Origin: an uncultured Oscillospiraceae bacterium
Lineage (GTDB): Bacteria > Bacillota > Clostridia > Oscillospirales > Oscillospiraceae
Direction of reading: 5' to 3'
DNA: 7,454 nucleotides
Assembly: GCA_910579725.1 (NCBI GenBank)
Contig: CAJTUD010000003.1
Coordinates: 1 to 7,454, forward strand
Of the stretch, positions 1 through 4,746 are shown piece by piece. Under the pieces are notes generated by a model. It did no database searches, was not told the origin of the DNA, and worked only from the letters and a program-made list of their open reading frames with translations. The position numbers and the translations under genes are program-made. The first letter of the stretch is position 1; each line of letters starts with the position of its first letter.

Positions 1-450
1 GAAATCTGTGCCCAATGTCCCTCCCGCCATTTATGCACCCGCTCGAAAAACTGCGTGAAGACTGTCCAGCGCCATATCTGGAAAGACTACGAGGAACTGG
101 CCGATGACGCCAGATACACCCCGGAATACAAGGACCTTTACGCCAAACGCAAAGAAACCATTGAACGGGTCTTTGCGGATGCGAAAGAAAAGCATGCCAT
201 GCGGTATACCTTTTACCGTGGTCTGGCCCAGGTTTCCAACTGGGTGAGGCTTAAATTTGCTGCCATGAACCTCAAAAAGCTGGCAAGGTGGAAAACCAGA
301 AAGCGCTTTGCTCCTCCCTCCTCCACTGCCTACTCGTACATTTTATCCCTCATTAACTTTGTGGCCTGTCTGGTTATGAAGCCAGACAGGCCTTTTTTCG
401 ACAGGCTGAGCCGTCAGGTTTCATACCTGACGGCTTTCTGTATAAGATGA
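1..450 (+). CDS. IS1182-family transposase, C-terminal part (5' truncated by window edge)
   Basis: The frame is open from base 1 and ends at TGA 448-450, giving 149 visible residues; the N-terminus lies outside the window. The visible part starts with a cysteine cluster (C3, C6, C12, C18), as in the zinc-finger-like insert of IS1182/DDE_Tnp_1_6 transposases. It then has ETIERVFADAKEKHAMRY, which carries the last catalytic acid (the E of the DDE triad, in the ERVFADAKE block), and the family signature AAMNLKKLARW. The enzyme would cut and join the ends of its own insertion sequence. The tail after NLKKLARWKTRKR (about 50 residues) is low in recognisable motifs and is encoded partly by two terminator-like hairpins, so the functional protein may effectively end near residue 105. 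Whether the element is intact cannot be judged from here. The family call is firm; activity is unknown. Confidence 0.85.
   Translation, partial: EICAQCPSRHLCTRSKNCVKTVQRHIWKDYEELADDARYTPEYKDLYAKRKETIERVFADAKEKHAMRYTFYRGLAQVSNWVRLKFAAMNLKKLARWKTRKRFAPPSSTAYSYILSLINFVACLVMKPDRPFFDRLSRQVSYLTAFCIR
363..398 (+). terminator. Rho-independent terminator at the transposase 3' end
   Basis: An 11-base perfect stem, GGCCTGTCTGG (363-373) and CCAGACAGGCC (382-392), encloses an 8-base loop and is followed directly by six T (393-398). It has the classic form of an intrinsic terminator but lies inside the transposase reading frame, about 50 bases before its stop codon. It may stop transcripts of the element or block read-through. 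Confidence 0.6.
409..437 (+). terminator. Second hairpin, possible tandem terminator
   Basis: AGCCGTCAGGT (409-419) pairs perfectly with ACCTGACGGCT (425-435) around a 5-base loop. It is followed by TTCTGTAT, which is only moderately T-rich. It lies 10 bases after the first hairpin and also overlaps the last transposase codons. It could be a back-up terminator or a sub-terminal structure of the insertion sequence end. Confidence 0.4.
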
Positions 451-627
451 AAGATAAATAAAAATGCGTAACTCAATAATGGTAAGCAATATTCAGACAT
501 TTCGGCAGATCATATCAGGGATCAATTATTAGCAGCCCCGATCTGAACAGGGCGGCGATGGCTTTCCCTTTCAGAATTAGGGTTGCTGATGCTCCGCTTT
601 CCAAATTCTTTGTCAAAATGTCAGAAT

Positions 628-656
628 GGGCAGCTATCCATAACGGATAGCTGCCC
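628..656 (-). terminator. Terminator of the Nudix gene
   Basis: A 12-base perfect stem, GGGCAGCTATCC (628-639) and GGATAGCTGCCC (645-656), has a 5-base loop and lies 18 bases beyond the Nudix stop codon (675-677). Read on the minus strand it is followed by ATTCTGACATTTTG, only moderately U-rich, so the position and stem strength carry the call. Confidence 0.55.
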
Positions 657-674
657 GATAAATCAGAACCTGTA

Positions 675-1151
675 TCAATGTTTTGTTTTGTTCTGCCGCT
701 TTAGTAAATCCTTTTTTGTTTCTTCGTGCTGCTTGCAGAAAAGCTCCGGCATTTCATTGAGGCCAAAGTATTGGAGATCAACGGTTTCAAGATTATCACA
801 TTTCAACTCCCCGCCGATCATTTCCAATTCGTAAACAATGCATATGCTATGCGACTTATCGCCGTTAGGATACTCCATGTCGCAGTCCGTATAGATACCA
901 ATTAAGCCTGACACCTTCACATCAAGCCCGGTTTCCTCTTTCACTTCTCTGACAGCAGCCATCTCAGGTGTTTCCCCAATTTCGATTGCCCCACCAGGAA
1001 ATCCCCACTTTTTACTATCTCCACGACGTTGGAGCAAAACTTTTCCGCCTGCATCAAAAACACATCCGCCCGCAAAAACCAGAATGATTTTTTCGTGGCC
1101 TATTTTACTTCTTATCCATCTGATATAGTCGTTTGACTTCATACTGATCAT
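675..1151 (-). CDS. Nudix hydrolase
   Basis: A 158-residue protein with a complete Nudix box at residues 54-76, matching GX5EX7REUXEEXGU: G54, E60, R68-E69-V70, E72-E73, G75-L76. The REVKEE core supplies the Mg2+-binding glutamates. These soluble enzymes hydrolyse nucleoside diphosphates linked to another moiety, such as oxidised dNTPs, ADP-ribose or sugar nucleotides; the substrate cannot be read from the box alone. The N-terminal 25 residues (YIRWIRSKIGHEKIILVFAGG) lead straight into the beta-strand before the box, and the length is normal for a single-domain member. Two starts compete: ATG 1149-1151 and ATG 1140-1142 (in frame, three codons in). GTGAG at about 1152-1156 sits directly against the first but about 9 bases before the second, so the second (155 aa) may be the real one. 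The gene is AT-richer than ruvCAB, points the opposite way and sits next to a transposase, suggesting acquired DNA. Confidence 0.85.
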   Translation of the reverse strand: MISMKSNDYIRWIRSKIGHEKIILVFAGGCVFDAGGKVLLQRRGDSKKWGFPGGAIEIGETPEMAAVREVKEETGLDVKVSGLIGIYTDCDMEYPNGDKSHSICIVYELEMIGGELKCDNLETVDLQYFGLNEMPELFCKQHEETKKDLLKRQNKTKH

Positions 1152-1168
1152 CTCACTTTTTATCCTGT

Positions 1169-1174
1169 ATTATA
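1169..1174 (-). promoter_or_regulatory. Possible -10 box of the Nudix gene
   Basis: On the minus strand TATAAT (1174-1169) is a perfect -10 box, 17 bases before ATG 1149-1151. No good -35 box is seen at 16-18 bases. Transcription would start near 1162, leaving a leader of about 11 bases to the first ATG and about 20 to the second, which fits the downstream start better. Confidence 0.35.
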
Positions 1175-1312
1175 GAAACCCGCCGGCAAATTCCTGATTG
1201 TTGTGCTGAATATTAACACAGGCATCCAGCAAAGTCAAGATGGGTTGGTGAAACTGCCGGAGTTCTATCCCGGCAACTATTTTATCTTGAATGGGACGCG
1301 GCGGTTTTCCTC

Positions 1313-1341
1313 TTGTTTTTTCCGGTATATGATGGTAAAAT
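1313..1341 (+). promoter_or_regulatory. Sigma-A promoter of ruvCAB
   Basis: TTGTTT (1313-1318), a 17-base spacer, and TAAAAT (1336-1341) match the sigma-A pattern well. The predicted transcript starts near 1348. The ribosome site AAAAAGGAG (1355-1363) follows, 7 bases before the ruvC ATG. No LexA-type (SOS) box was recognised between the promoter and ruvC. Confidence 0.65.
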
Positions 1342-1370
1342 GAGAATCAGCTTGAAAAAGGAGTTTTCCC

Positions 1371-1892
1371 ATGCGAATCTTGGGCATTGATCCCGGCGTT
1401 GCCACAATTGGGTTCGGGCTGATCGAGGCGGACAGGGCCAACGTGCGGCTGCTGCAATATGGGGTCATCACCACTCCAGCGAAACTGCCCCTCTCCAACC
1501 GGCTCTTTCAGATCTCTCAGGATATGTCCCAGCTCCTCGACCAGTTCAAGCCCCAGGAGATGGCGGTGGAGGAGCTGTTTTTTTCCAGGAACATCACCAC
1601 CGGCATCGCCGTGGCCCATGGGCGGGGTGTGATCCTTTTGGAGGCGGAGCGGGCAGGAGTGCCTGCCTATGAATATACCCCCATGCAGGTCAAACAGGCG
1701 GTGGCGGGCTATGGCGGAGCAGAGAAGCGGCAGGTGATGCTGATGACCCAGCGGCTGCTGAAAATGAAAAATATTCCGCGTCCGGACGACGCGGCTGACG
1801 CGCTGGCCATCGCCATTTGCCATGGACGCAGCGCCACCAGCCTGTTGAATATGGAGAGAAAGTTTGACCCGGCGCGGTATGACACCAGATAA
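1371..1892 (+). CDS. ruvC: Crossover junction endodeoxyribonuclease RuvC
   Basis: RuvC is the Holliday-junction resolvase: a dimer that makes two symmetric cuts across a four-way junction bound by RuvA-RuvB, at the end of recombinational repair. The 173-residue length is typical. The RNase-H-like fold and the acidic active site are visible: D7 in MRILGIDPG, E67 in AVEELFF, and D140 and D143 in the PDDAADALA block, with H151 following. The GID-PGVATIGFG opening is diagnostic. The start ATG at 1371 is fixed by AAAAAGGAG 7 bases upstream and by the family N-terminus beginning at residue 1. It is first in the ruvC-ruvA-ruvB set, 161 bases before the RuvA ATG, and is probably co-transcribed with ruvA and ruvB from the promoter at 1313-1341. 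All key residues are present and nothing looks damaged. Confidence 0.97.
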   Translation: MRILGIDPGVATIGFGLIEADRANVRLLQYGVITTPAKLPLSNRLFQISQDMSQLLDQFKPQEMAVEELFFSRNITTGIAVAHGRGVILLEAERAGVPAYEYTPMQVKQAVAGYGGAEKRQVMLMTQRLLKMKNIPRPDDAADALAIAICHGRSATSLLNMERKFDPARYDTR

Positions 1893-1969
1893 TTGTCTGG
1901 CCGGAAAAATATTTGTTTGTCCCCCAGCTGCGAATAAAGATTATTATTGCAGACGATTAACGAAGACCC

Positions 1970-1984
1970 GGAGGAACCCTTTTG
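1970..1984 (+). promoter_or_regulatory. Strong ribosome site for an alternative RuvA start (TTG 1982)
   Basis: GGAGG at 1970-1974 is the best Shine-Dalgarno core in the ruvC-ruvA gap. It lies 7 bases before TTG 1982-1984, with GTG 1985-1987 right behind it. Both codons are in frame with ruvA and no stop intervenes, so initiation here would add 24 residues. The family start at ATG 2054 has a weaker GGGAG (2044-2048) with only 5 bases of spacing. The site is plain in the sequence; its use is inference. Confidence 0.4.
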
Positions 1985-2053
1985 GTGCGTGCGCTGCAAA
2001 CTGGTATGGTTTTGGATGCTTGCGCCAGCGGCATTTTCCGGGCGGGAGTTGGT

Positions 2054-2662
2054 ATGTATTATTATATTTCAGGGCAGGTGGCCCATGTGGAGCCCTATCT
2101 GGCGGTGATCGACTGCGGCGGGGTGGGTTACGCCTGCCGCACCACATCCTATACCTTGTCACAGATCAAGAAGGGGGACAAGGCCAAGCTCTTCACTTAC
2201 CTCAGCGTCCGGGAGGATGCGATGGATTTATATGGATTTTTCAGTCAGGAAGAATTGAAGCTGTTCCAGCAACTCATCTCCGTTTCCGGCGTGGGTCCCA
2301 AGGCGGCGCTGGCGATTCTGTCGGCCAGCTCGCCCGCCAATCTGGCCATGAGCATCATCACAGGGGACGAGAAGGCATTGACCAGAGCGCCCGGCGTAGG
2401 GAAGAAGATTGCCCAGCGGGTGATTCTGGAGCTGAAGGACAAGCTGGCGAAGGGACAGACCGTCTCCGGCTCCGGCGAGAGCGTGGCCGGACCCGCTGTT
2501 ACCATCATTCCGCAGAACAAGCTGTCTGAGGCATCCGCTGCTCTGGCGGTGCTGGGCTATTCGCAGGCGGAGATCAATACGGCGCTCAGAGGGGTGGACA
2601 TTGACAGCCAGCCCCTGGAGCAGATCATCCGGCTGGCCCTGAAAAATATGATGAAGGGATAA
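2054..2662 (+). CDS. ruvA: Holliday junction branch migration protein RuvA
   Basis: RuvA forms a tetramer that holds the four-way junction open and flat and recruits two RuvB rings for branch migration. From ATG 2054 the protein has 202 residues, the usual length. Its three domains are visible: an N-terminal OB fold (about 1-62, starting MYYYISGQVAHVEPYLAVID), two helix-hairpin-helix motifs (LISVSGVGPKAALAIL at 74-89 and LTRAPGVGKKIAQRVILELK at 109-128), and after a flexible linker (about 134-155) a C-terminal domain (about 156-202, SEASAALAVLGYSQAEINTALR) that contacts RuvB. This start matches the family N-terminus, but the frame is open upstream and a stronger ribosome site at 1970 could start translation at TTG 1982, giving 226 residues. 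Its stop is followed by the ruvB ATG after only 3 bases, so the two are translationally linked. Confidence 0.95.
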   Translation: MYYYISGQVAHVEPYLAVIDCGGVGYACRTTSYTLSQIKKGDKAKLFTYLSVREDAMDLYGFFSQEELKLFQQLISVSGVGPKAALAILSASSPANLAMSIITGDEKALTRAPGVGKKIAQRVILELKDKLAKGQTVSGSGESVAGPAVTIIPQNKLSEASAALAVLGYSQAEINTALRGVDIDSQPLEQIIRLALKNMMKG

Positions 2663-2665
2663 TGC

Positions 2666-3727
2666 ATGAGTATTGATTTCTCCCACAACGAGCCTTTTGT
2701 GGAGGAGGAGCCGCTGGTAACGACCTCTCTGACAAGGGAGGATGAGAGCGAATATTCGCTTAGACCGCAGCGGCTGAAGGAGTATATCGGACAGGAGAAG
2801 GCCAAGGGAAACCTGGAGGTTTTCATCCAGGCGGCCAAAATGCGCTCGGAGCCCCTGGACCACGTGCTGCTCCACGGACCCCCGGGATTGGGGAAAACCA
2901 CCCTCTCCGGCATCATTGCCAACGAAATGGGGGTTAATGTCCGCATCACCTCCGGTCCGGCCATTGAGAAGGCAGGGGACCTGGCGGCGCTGCTGACCAA
3001 TCTGAATGAAAATGACATCCTTTTCGTGGATGAAATTCATCGGCTCAACCGCTCGGTGGAGGAGGTCTTGTACCCTGCCATGGAGGATTTTGCAATAGAT
3101 ATCATCATCGGAAAGGGGCCCTCCGCCAACTCCATCCGGTTGGATCTGCCGAAGTTTACCTTGATCGGAGCCACCACCAGGGCGGGTCAGCTGTCCGCGC
3201 CCCTGAGAGACCGGTTCGGAGTGACGCTCCGCCTGGAGCTGTACACGCCGGAGGAGCTGGCGCTGATTGTCACCCGGTCCGCCGGGATTCTGGACGCACC
3301 CATCGAGCGGGACGGGGCCATGGAAATCGCCCGGCGCAGCCGGGGGACGCCACGGATCGCCAACCGGATGCTCCGGCGGGTCAGGGATTTTGCCCAGGTG
3401 GTAGGGAACGGCGTGATTACCAAGGAACTGTCGGACAAGGCGCTGACGGCGCTGGAGGTGGATTACCTGGGGTTGGACAATATTGACCGGCGGATGCTCA
3501 GGGCTGTTATCGAGTACTACGGCGGCGGGCCGGTGGGGTTGGAGACGCTGGCGGCCACCATCAATGAGGAAGCGGTAACGCTGGAGGATGTATACGAGCC
3601 GTATCTGATGCAGATCGGGTTCCTGACCCGGACGCCCAGGGGGCGCTGCGTCACGGCAAAGGCGTACCAGCATCTGGGCGCCGCCGTCCCCGGCGGCGGG
3701 CCGGGGATGGATCAGCTGACATTTTGA
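2666..3727 (+). CDS. ruvB: Holliday junction branch migration ATPase RuvB
   Basis: RuvB is the hexameric AAA+ motor that pulls DNA through the RuvA-junction complex. The 353 residues include, in order, Walker A GPPGLGKT (71-78), Walker B ILFVDEIH (118-125), the sensor 1 region GATTRAGQ (168-175), the arginine-finger segment APLRDRFG (178-185), sensor 2 GTPRIANR (227-234), and a C-terminal winged-helix DNA-binding domain (about 268-338, from GLDNIDRRMLRAV to TPRGRCVTAKAYQHLG). All catalytic motifs are intact. The first 25 residues are acidic and variable, as usual. ATG 2666 has AAGGG (2654-2658) 7 bases upstream, inside the last ruvA codons, which indicates coupling to ruvA. The tail VPGGGPGMDQLTF is a little longer than minimal RuvB. 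No gene follows closely: the next coding region on this strand starts about 1 kb away. Confidence 0.97.
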   Translation: MSIDFSHNEPFVEEEPLVTTSLTREDESEYSLRPQRLKEYIGQEKAKGNLEVFIQAAKMRSEPLDHVLLHGPPGLGKTTLSGIIANEMGVNVRITSGPAIEKAGDLAALLTNLNENDILFVDEIHRLNRSVEEVLYPAMEDFAIDIIIGKGPSANSIRLDLPKFTLIGATTRAGQLSAPLRDRFGVTLRLELYTPEELALIVTRSAGILDAPIERDGAMEIARRSRGTPRIANRMLRRVRDFAQVVGNGVITKELSDKALTALEVDYLGLDNIDRRMLRAVIEYYGGGPVGLETLAATINEEAVTLEDVYEPYLMQIGFLTRTPRGRCVTAKAYQHLGAAVPGGGPGMDQLTF

Positions 3728-3953
3728 GCGGAGTGGGGGAGAGCCGGAGATCTGCACAGATCAGAGGCAGACTGCAGGCTCTGCCGGGGGCTTCTTGGAG
3801 CTGGTCGGACTGGCCGGGTGAACGCTGCCGGCAAAGCTTGAGACGAGGTGCGTCCCGCGCTTCACAATATTCATTGAAGCTGGTCCGGTCATGGTATTTT
3901 GCAAGAAGACGCAGCAAGATGCCGCAATACAGAACTTGCGTCAATTCATACAT
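3651..3953 (-). CDS. Doubtful 100-residue reading frame, unknown
   Basis: The frame starts at ATG 3951-3953 and runs leftwards into the 3' end of ruvB on the other strand. I do not recognise it. The first 45 residues (MYELTQVLYCGILLRLLAKY, then HDRTSFNEYCEARDAPR) have an ordinary protein-like composition. The rest is rich in P, R and S and overlaps ruvB by 77 bases, which argues against it. There is only a weak GGA about 10 bases before the ATG, and no promoter was found; a hairpin (3965-3987) sits just upstream. Part of it encodes the 13-base tandem repeat at 3901-3926, seen in the protein as CGILL followed by RLLA. It may be a reading frame carried by an intergenic repeat rather than a gene. 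Confidence 0.18.
   Translation of the reverse strand: MYELTQVLYCGILLRLLAKYHDRTSFNEYCEARDAPRLKLCRQRSPGQSDQLQEAPGRACSLPLICADLRLSPTPLKMSADPSPARRRGRRRPDAGTPLP
3901..3926. repeat. Tandem 13-base direct repeat
   Basis: GCAAGAAGACGCA (3901-3913) is followed at once by GCAAGATGCCGCA (3914-3926); the two agree at 11 of 13 positions. It is a short local duplication and half of it takes part in the bulged stem 3908-3942. Confidence 0.6.
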
Positions 3954-3964
3954 TTTGCGTGTTC

Positions 3965-3987
3965 CAAAAGTGGCGCAGCCACTTTTG
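3965..3987. terminator. Perfect hairpin, possible bidirectional terminator
   Basis: CAAAAGTGGC (3965-3974) and GCCACTTTTG (3978-3987) pair perfectly around a 3-base loop. The stem ends in A4/T4, so either strand reads a short U-run on leaving the hairpin, although no longer T-tract follows. It could be the 3' end of the ruvCAB transcript, 240 bases past ruvB, or part of a dispersed palindromic repeat. Confidence 0.4.
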
Positions 3988-4022
3988 AAAGGAAGAGGAG
4001 CGGGGAGGGTTCAGTACTTTTT

Positions 4023-4081
4023 CCGTGGGCCGGCCTGCGGACGGCTTGGCGCTGAAAGCGCCGCTTTGCGGTGCTTCACGG
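4023..4081. other. Compact GC-rich foldback element
   Basis: CCGTG (4023-4027) and CACGG (4077-4081) could close a junction containing GCCG/CGGC (4029-4032 with 4042-4045), GGCGCT/AGCGCC around GAA (4048-4062), and CCGC/GCGG around TTT (4061-4071, sharing two bases with the previous stem). The base pairs are visible, but a functional fold is inference. It may be an intergenic palindromic element or a small structured RNA. Confidence 0.35.
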
Positions 4082-4120
4082 ATTTACACGCCGCCGGAAA
4101 AGGGATCGATATTTATTTTT

Positions 4121-4153
4121 GCCTCCGGCGAAGACTCCAGCGGAGGGCTTTTT
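4121..4153 (+). terminator. Intrinsic terminator upstream of the glmM promoter
   Basis: GCCTCCG (4121-4127) pairs with CGGAGGGC (4141-4148), with one bulged G and a 13-base loop, followed by five T (4149-4153). The last two T are also the first two bases of the TTGACA box of the next promoter, so one unit ends exactly where the next begins. Confidence 0.6.
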
Positions 4154-4180
4154 GACAGTCTGCATATATTATAGTATACT
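4152..4180 (+). promoter_or_regulatory. Strong sigma-A promoter reading toward glmM, with a dyad over the -10
   Basis: TTGACA (4152-4157) is perfect, the spacer is 17 bases, and TATACT (4175-4180) differs from consensus at one base. Transcription is expected near A4187. An imperfect dyad covers the -10 and start: ATAGTA (4171-4176) with TACTAT (4192-4197), and CCTT (4181-4184) with AAGG (4187-4190). Such a dyad could be an operator. The first long gene downstream is glmM, about 560 bases away. Confidence 0.75.
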
Positions 4181-4267
4181 CCTTTCAAGGGTACTATGCT
4201 GACGCGCCTTTTGGGGTGCTGACAACACCTTTGGAAGTGATTGCGAAAAAATCCCGGAGCAGAGAAT

Positions 4268-4408
4268 ATGTTGAGATATAAGATCAATATATTAGAAAAC
4301 AGAGGATTCCAGCTATCGCTTACGGAAGGAAAAAATATTGCCGGAAACGGCGCTTCAAAAAATGAGAAGCGGAAATACTTCTGTCAACCTGCCGGGTTTG
4401 GAACCTGA
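4268..4408 (+). CDS. Candidate small protein, 46 aa, unknown
   Basis: ATG 4268 follows GGAG (4256-4259) by 8 bases and lies about 80 bases after the predicted start of the strong promoter at 4152-4180, so it is the best-placed small frame in the glmM leader. It runs to TGA 4406-4408. The product starts MLRYKINILENRGFQLSLTE and is rich in lysine and asparagine; it shows no signal peptide, membrane segment or motif I recognise. The second half overlaps, in another frame, a more protein-like acidic frame (4362-4472), so the true product could be a frameshifted or decayed form. No homology claim is made. Confidence 0.25.
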   Translation: MLRYKINILENRGFQLSLTEGKNIAGNGASKNEKRKYFCQPAGFGT

Positions 4409-4472
4409 TTTGCCAAATTTTCCGCAGCCGGTCTGGGATCTGGCGGAATGGGCGGAGGATGAACAGCCGTAA
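4362..4472 (+). CDS. Candidate small acidic protein, 36 aa, unknown; possibly a gene remnant
   Basis: ATG 4362 to TAA 4470-4472. The frame itself is open from 4296, immediately after a stop. The C-terminal half (LPGLEPDLPNFPQPVWDLAE followed by WAEDEQP) is acidic, proline-rich and has two tryptophans, a composition unlike random translation of this GC-rich DNA. There is no clear ribosome site before the ATG (GGCGCTTCAAAAA precedes it). It overlaps the 46-residue frame by 47 bases. It may be the tail of a protein whose start is in the other frame (a frameshift near 4300-4360), or chance. Confidence 0.2.
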   Translation: MRSGNTSVNLPGLEPDLPNFPQPVWDLAEWAEDEQP

Positions 4473-4632
4473 TTTATTCAGTTGGCAAGGTGCGCTGCAA
4501 CAGCCTTTTTGGCAGCCCGGCTGCGCTGATCCGGTACCTGATCGGGCGTCGACTTTCTTCAGGGCCCGCGCCTCGGAGGTGGTCTTCCCTCATATTGGGG
4601 GAAACAGAGGGGAAAGTTGCCGGGTAATGGGC

Positions 4633-4657
4633 AACCGCGTAAAAATATTTTGCGGTT
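4633..4657. repeat. AT-cored inverted repeat in the glmM leader
   Basis: AACCGC (4633-4638) and GCGGTT (4652-4657) flank a nearly self-complementary core, AAAA/TTTT (4641-4644 with 4648-4651). It overlaps the weak -10 box TAAAAA (4640-4645), so it could be an operator or an RNA hairpin. Confidence 0.4.
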
Positions 4658-4675
4658 CCTACGAAAGAAAAGGAT

Positions 4676-4697
4676 CCCGTCCGGAGAGGCGGACGGG
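4676..4697 (+). other. Strong GC hairpin 50 bases before the glmM ATG
   Basis: CCCGTCCG (4676-4683) pairs perfectly with CGGACGGG (4690-4697) around a 6-base loop. There is no T-run after it, so it is not a plain terminator. It could affect mRNA stability or translation of glmM. Confidence 0.4.
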
Positions 4698-4746
4698 GCA
4701 GAACAGACCATTCGCGCCCCAGGGCGTGAAGAGAGGAAGGAATCAA

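Larger units (their letters stand above)
3728..4120. other. Gene-poor interval after ruvB, rich in inverted repeats
   Basis: No convincing gene is present here. The interval holds several inverted repeats: GATCTG/CAGATC (3749-3762), GGCAGA/TCTGCC (3766-3785), a bulged stem GACG..CAAG/CTTGCGTC (3908-3942), a perfect hairpin at 3965-3987, and a compact GC-rich fold at 4023-4081. A plus-strand frame runs through the whole stretch, but its protein is arginine-rich and resembles nothing I know. There is no clear terminator directly after ruvB, so the ruvCAB message may run to 3987 or 4153. The interval could be a structured RNA, a decayed mobile repeat, or simply the long 3' end of the operon. Confidence 0.5.
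4187..4746 (+). other. Long leader region of glmM
   Basis: The 560 bases between the predicted transcript start and the glmM ATG hold no confident gene. Visible structures are GCCG-GAAA-CGGC (4340-4351, a GNRA tetraloop), CGCTTC/GAAGCG (4351-4356 with 4366-4371), GCAGC/GCTGC (4512-4524), AACCGC/GCGGTT (4633-4657), an 8-base GC stem at 4676-4697 and CGCGCC/GGCGTG (4713-4728). A weaker promoter could shorten the leader: TTGCCG (4617-4622), 17 bases, TAAAAA (4640-4645). No T-box, glmS ribozyme or other named riboswitch was recognised. Confidence 0.4.

Noticed and set aside
583..834. 83-codon plus-strand frame over the Nudix 3' end
   Set aside because: It crosses the terminator hairpin and lies antisense to a gene with a complete Nudix box.
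1255..1284. Possible terminator TGCCGG/CCGGCA before ruvC
   Set aside because: The stem is only 6 bp, the tail is ACTATTTTATC rather than a U-run, and no plus-strand gene upstream needs it.
2228..3757. 509-codon antisense frame across ruvA-ruvB
   Set aside because: It is a shadow of GC-rich coding DNA: low-complexity composition, no ribosome site, and it opposes two unmistakable genes.
3724..4155. 143-codon plus-strand frame after ruvB
   Set aside because: It starts at TTG inside the ruvB stop, is arginine-rich, and runs through hairpins and a terminator. It looks like a chance frame.
4624..4660. Resemblance to a T-box antiterminator (ACCGCG core followed by a GCGGT arm)
   Set aside because: Only the ACCGCG part fits the 14-base T-box consensus; the preceding GGGTGG part does not. 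There is no stem I with specifier or terminator helix, and glmM is not an expected T-box target.
4459..4746. In-frame 96-codon extension of GlmM
   Set aside because: GlmM proteins start at MGKLFGTDGIRG. The upstream ATG has GGAGG directly against it with no spacing, and the peptide has no recognisable domain.
4187..4746. Known structured RNAs (glmS ribozyme, SRP RNA, RNase P RNA, tmRNA, 6S RNA) in the glmM leader
   Set aside because: None of their signature segments was found by eye; only generic hairpins are present.
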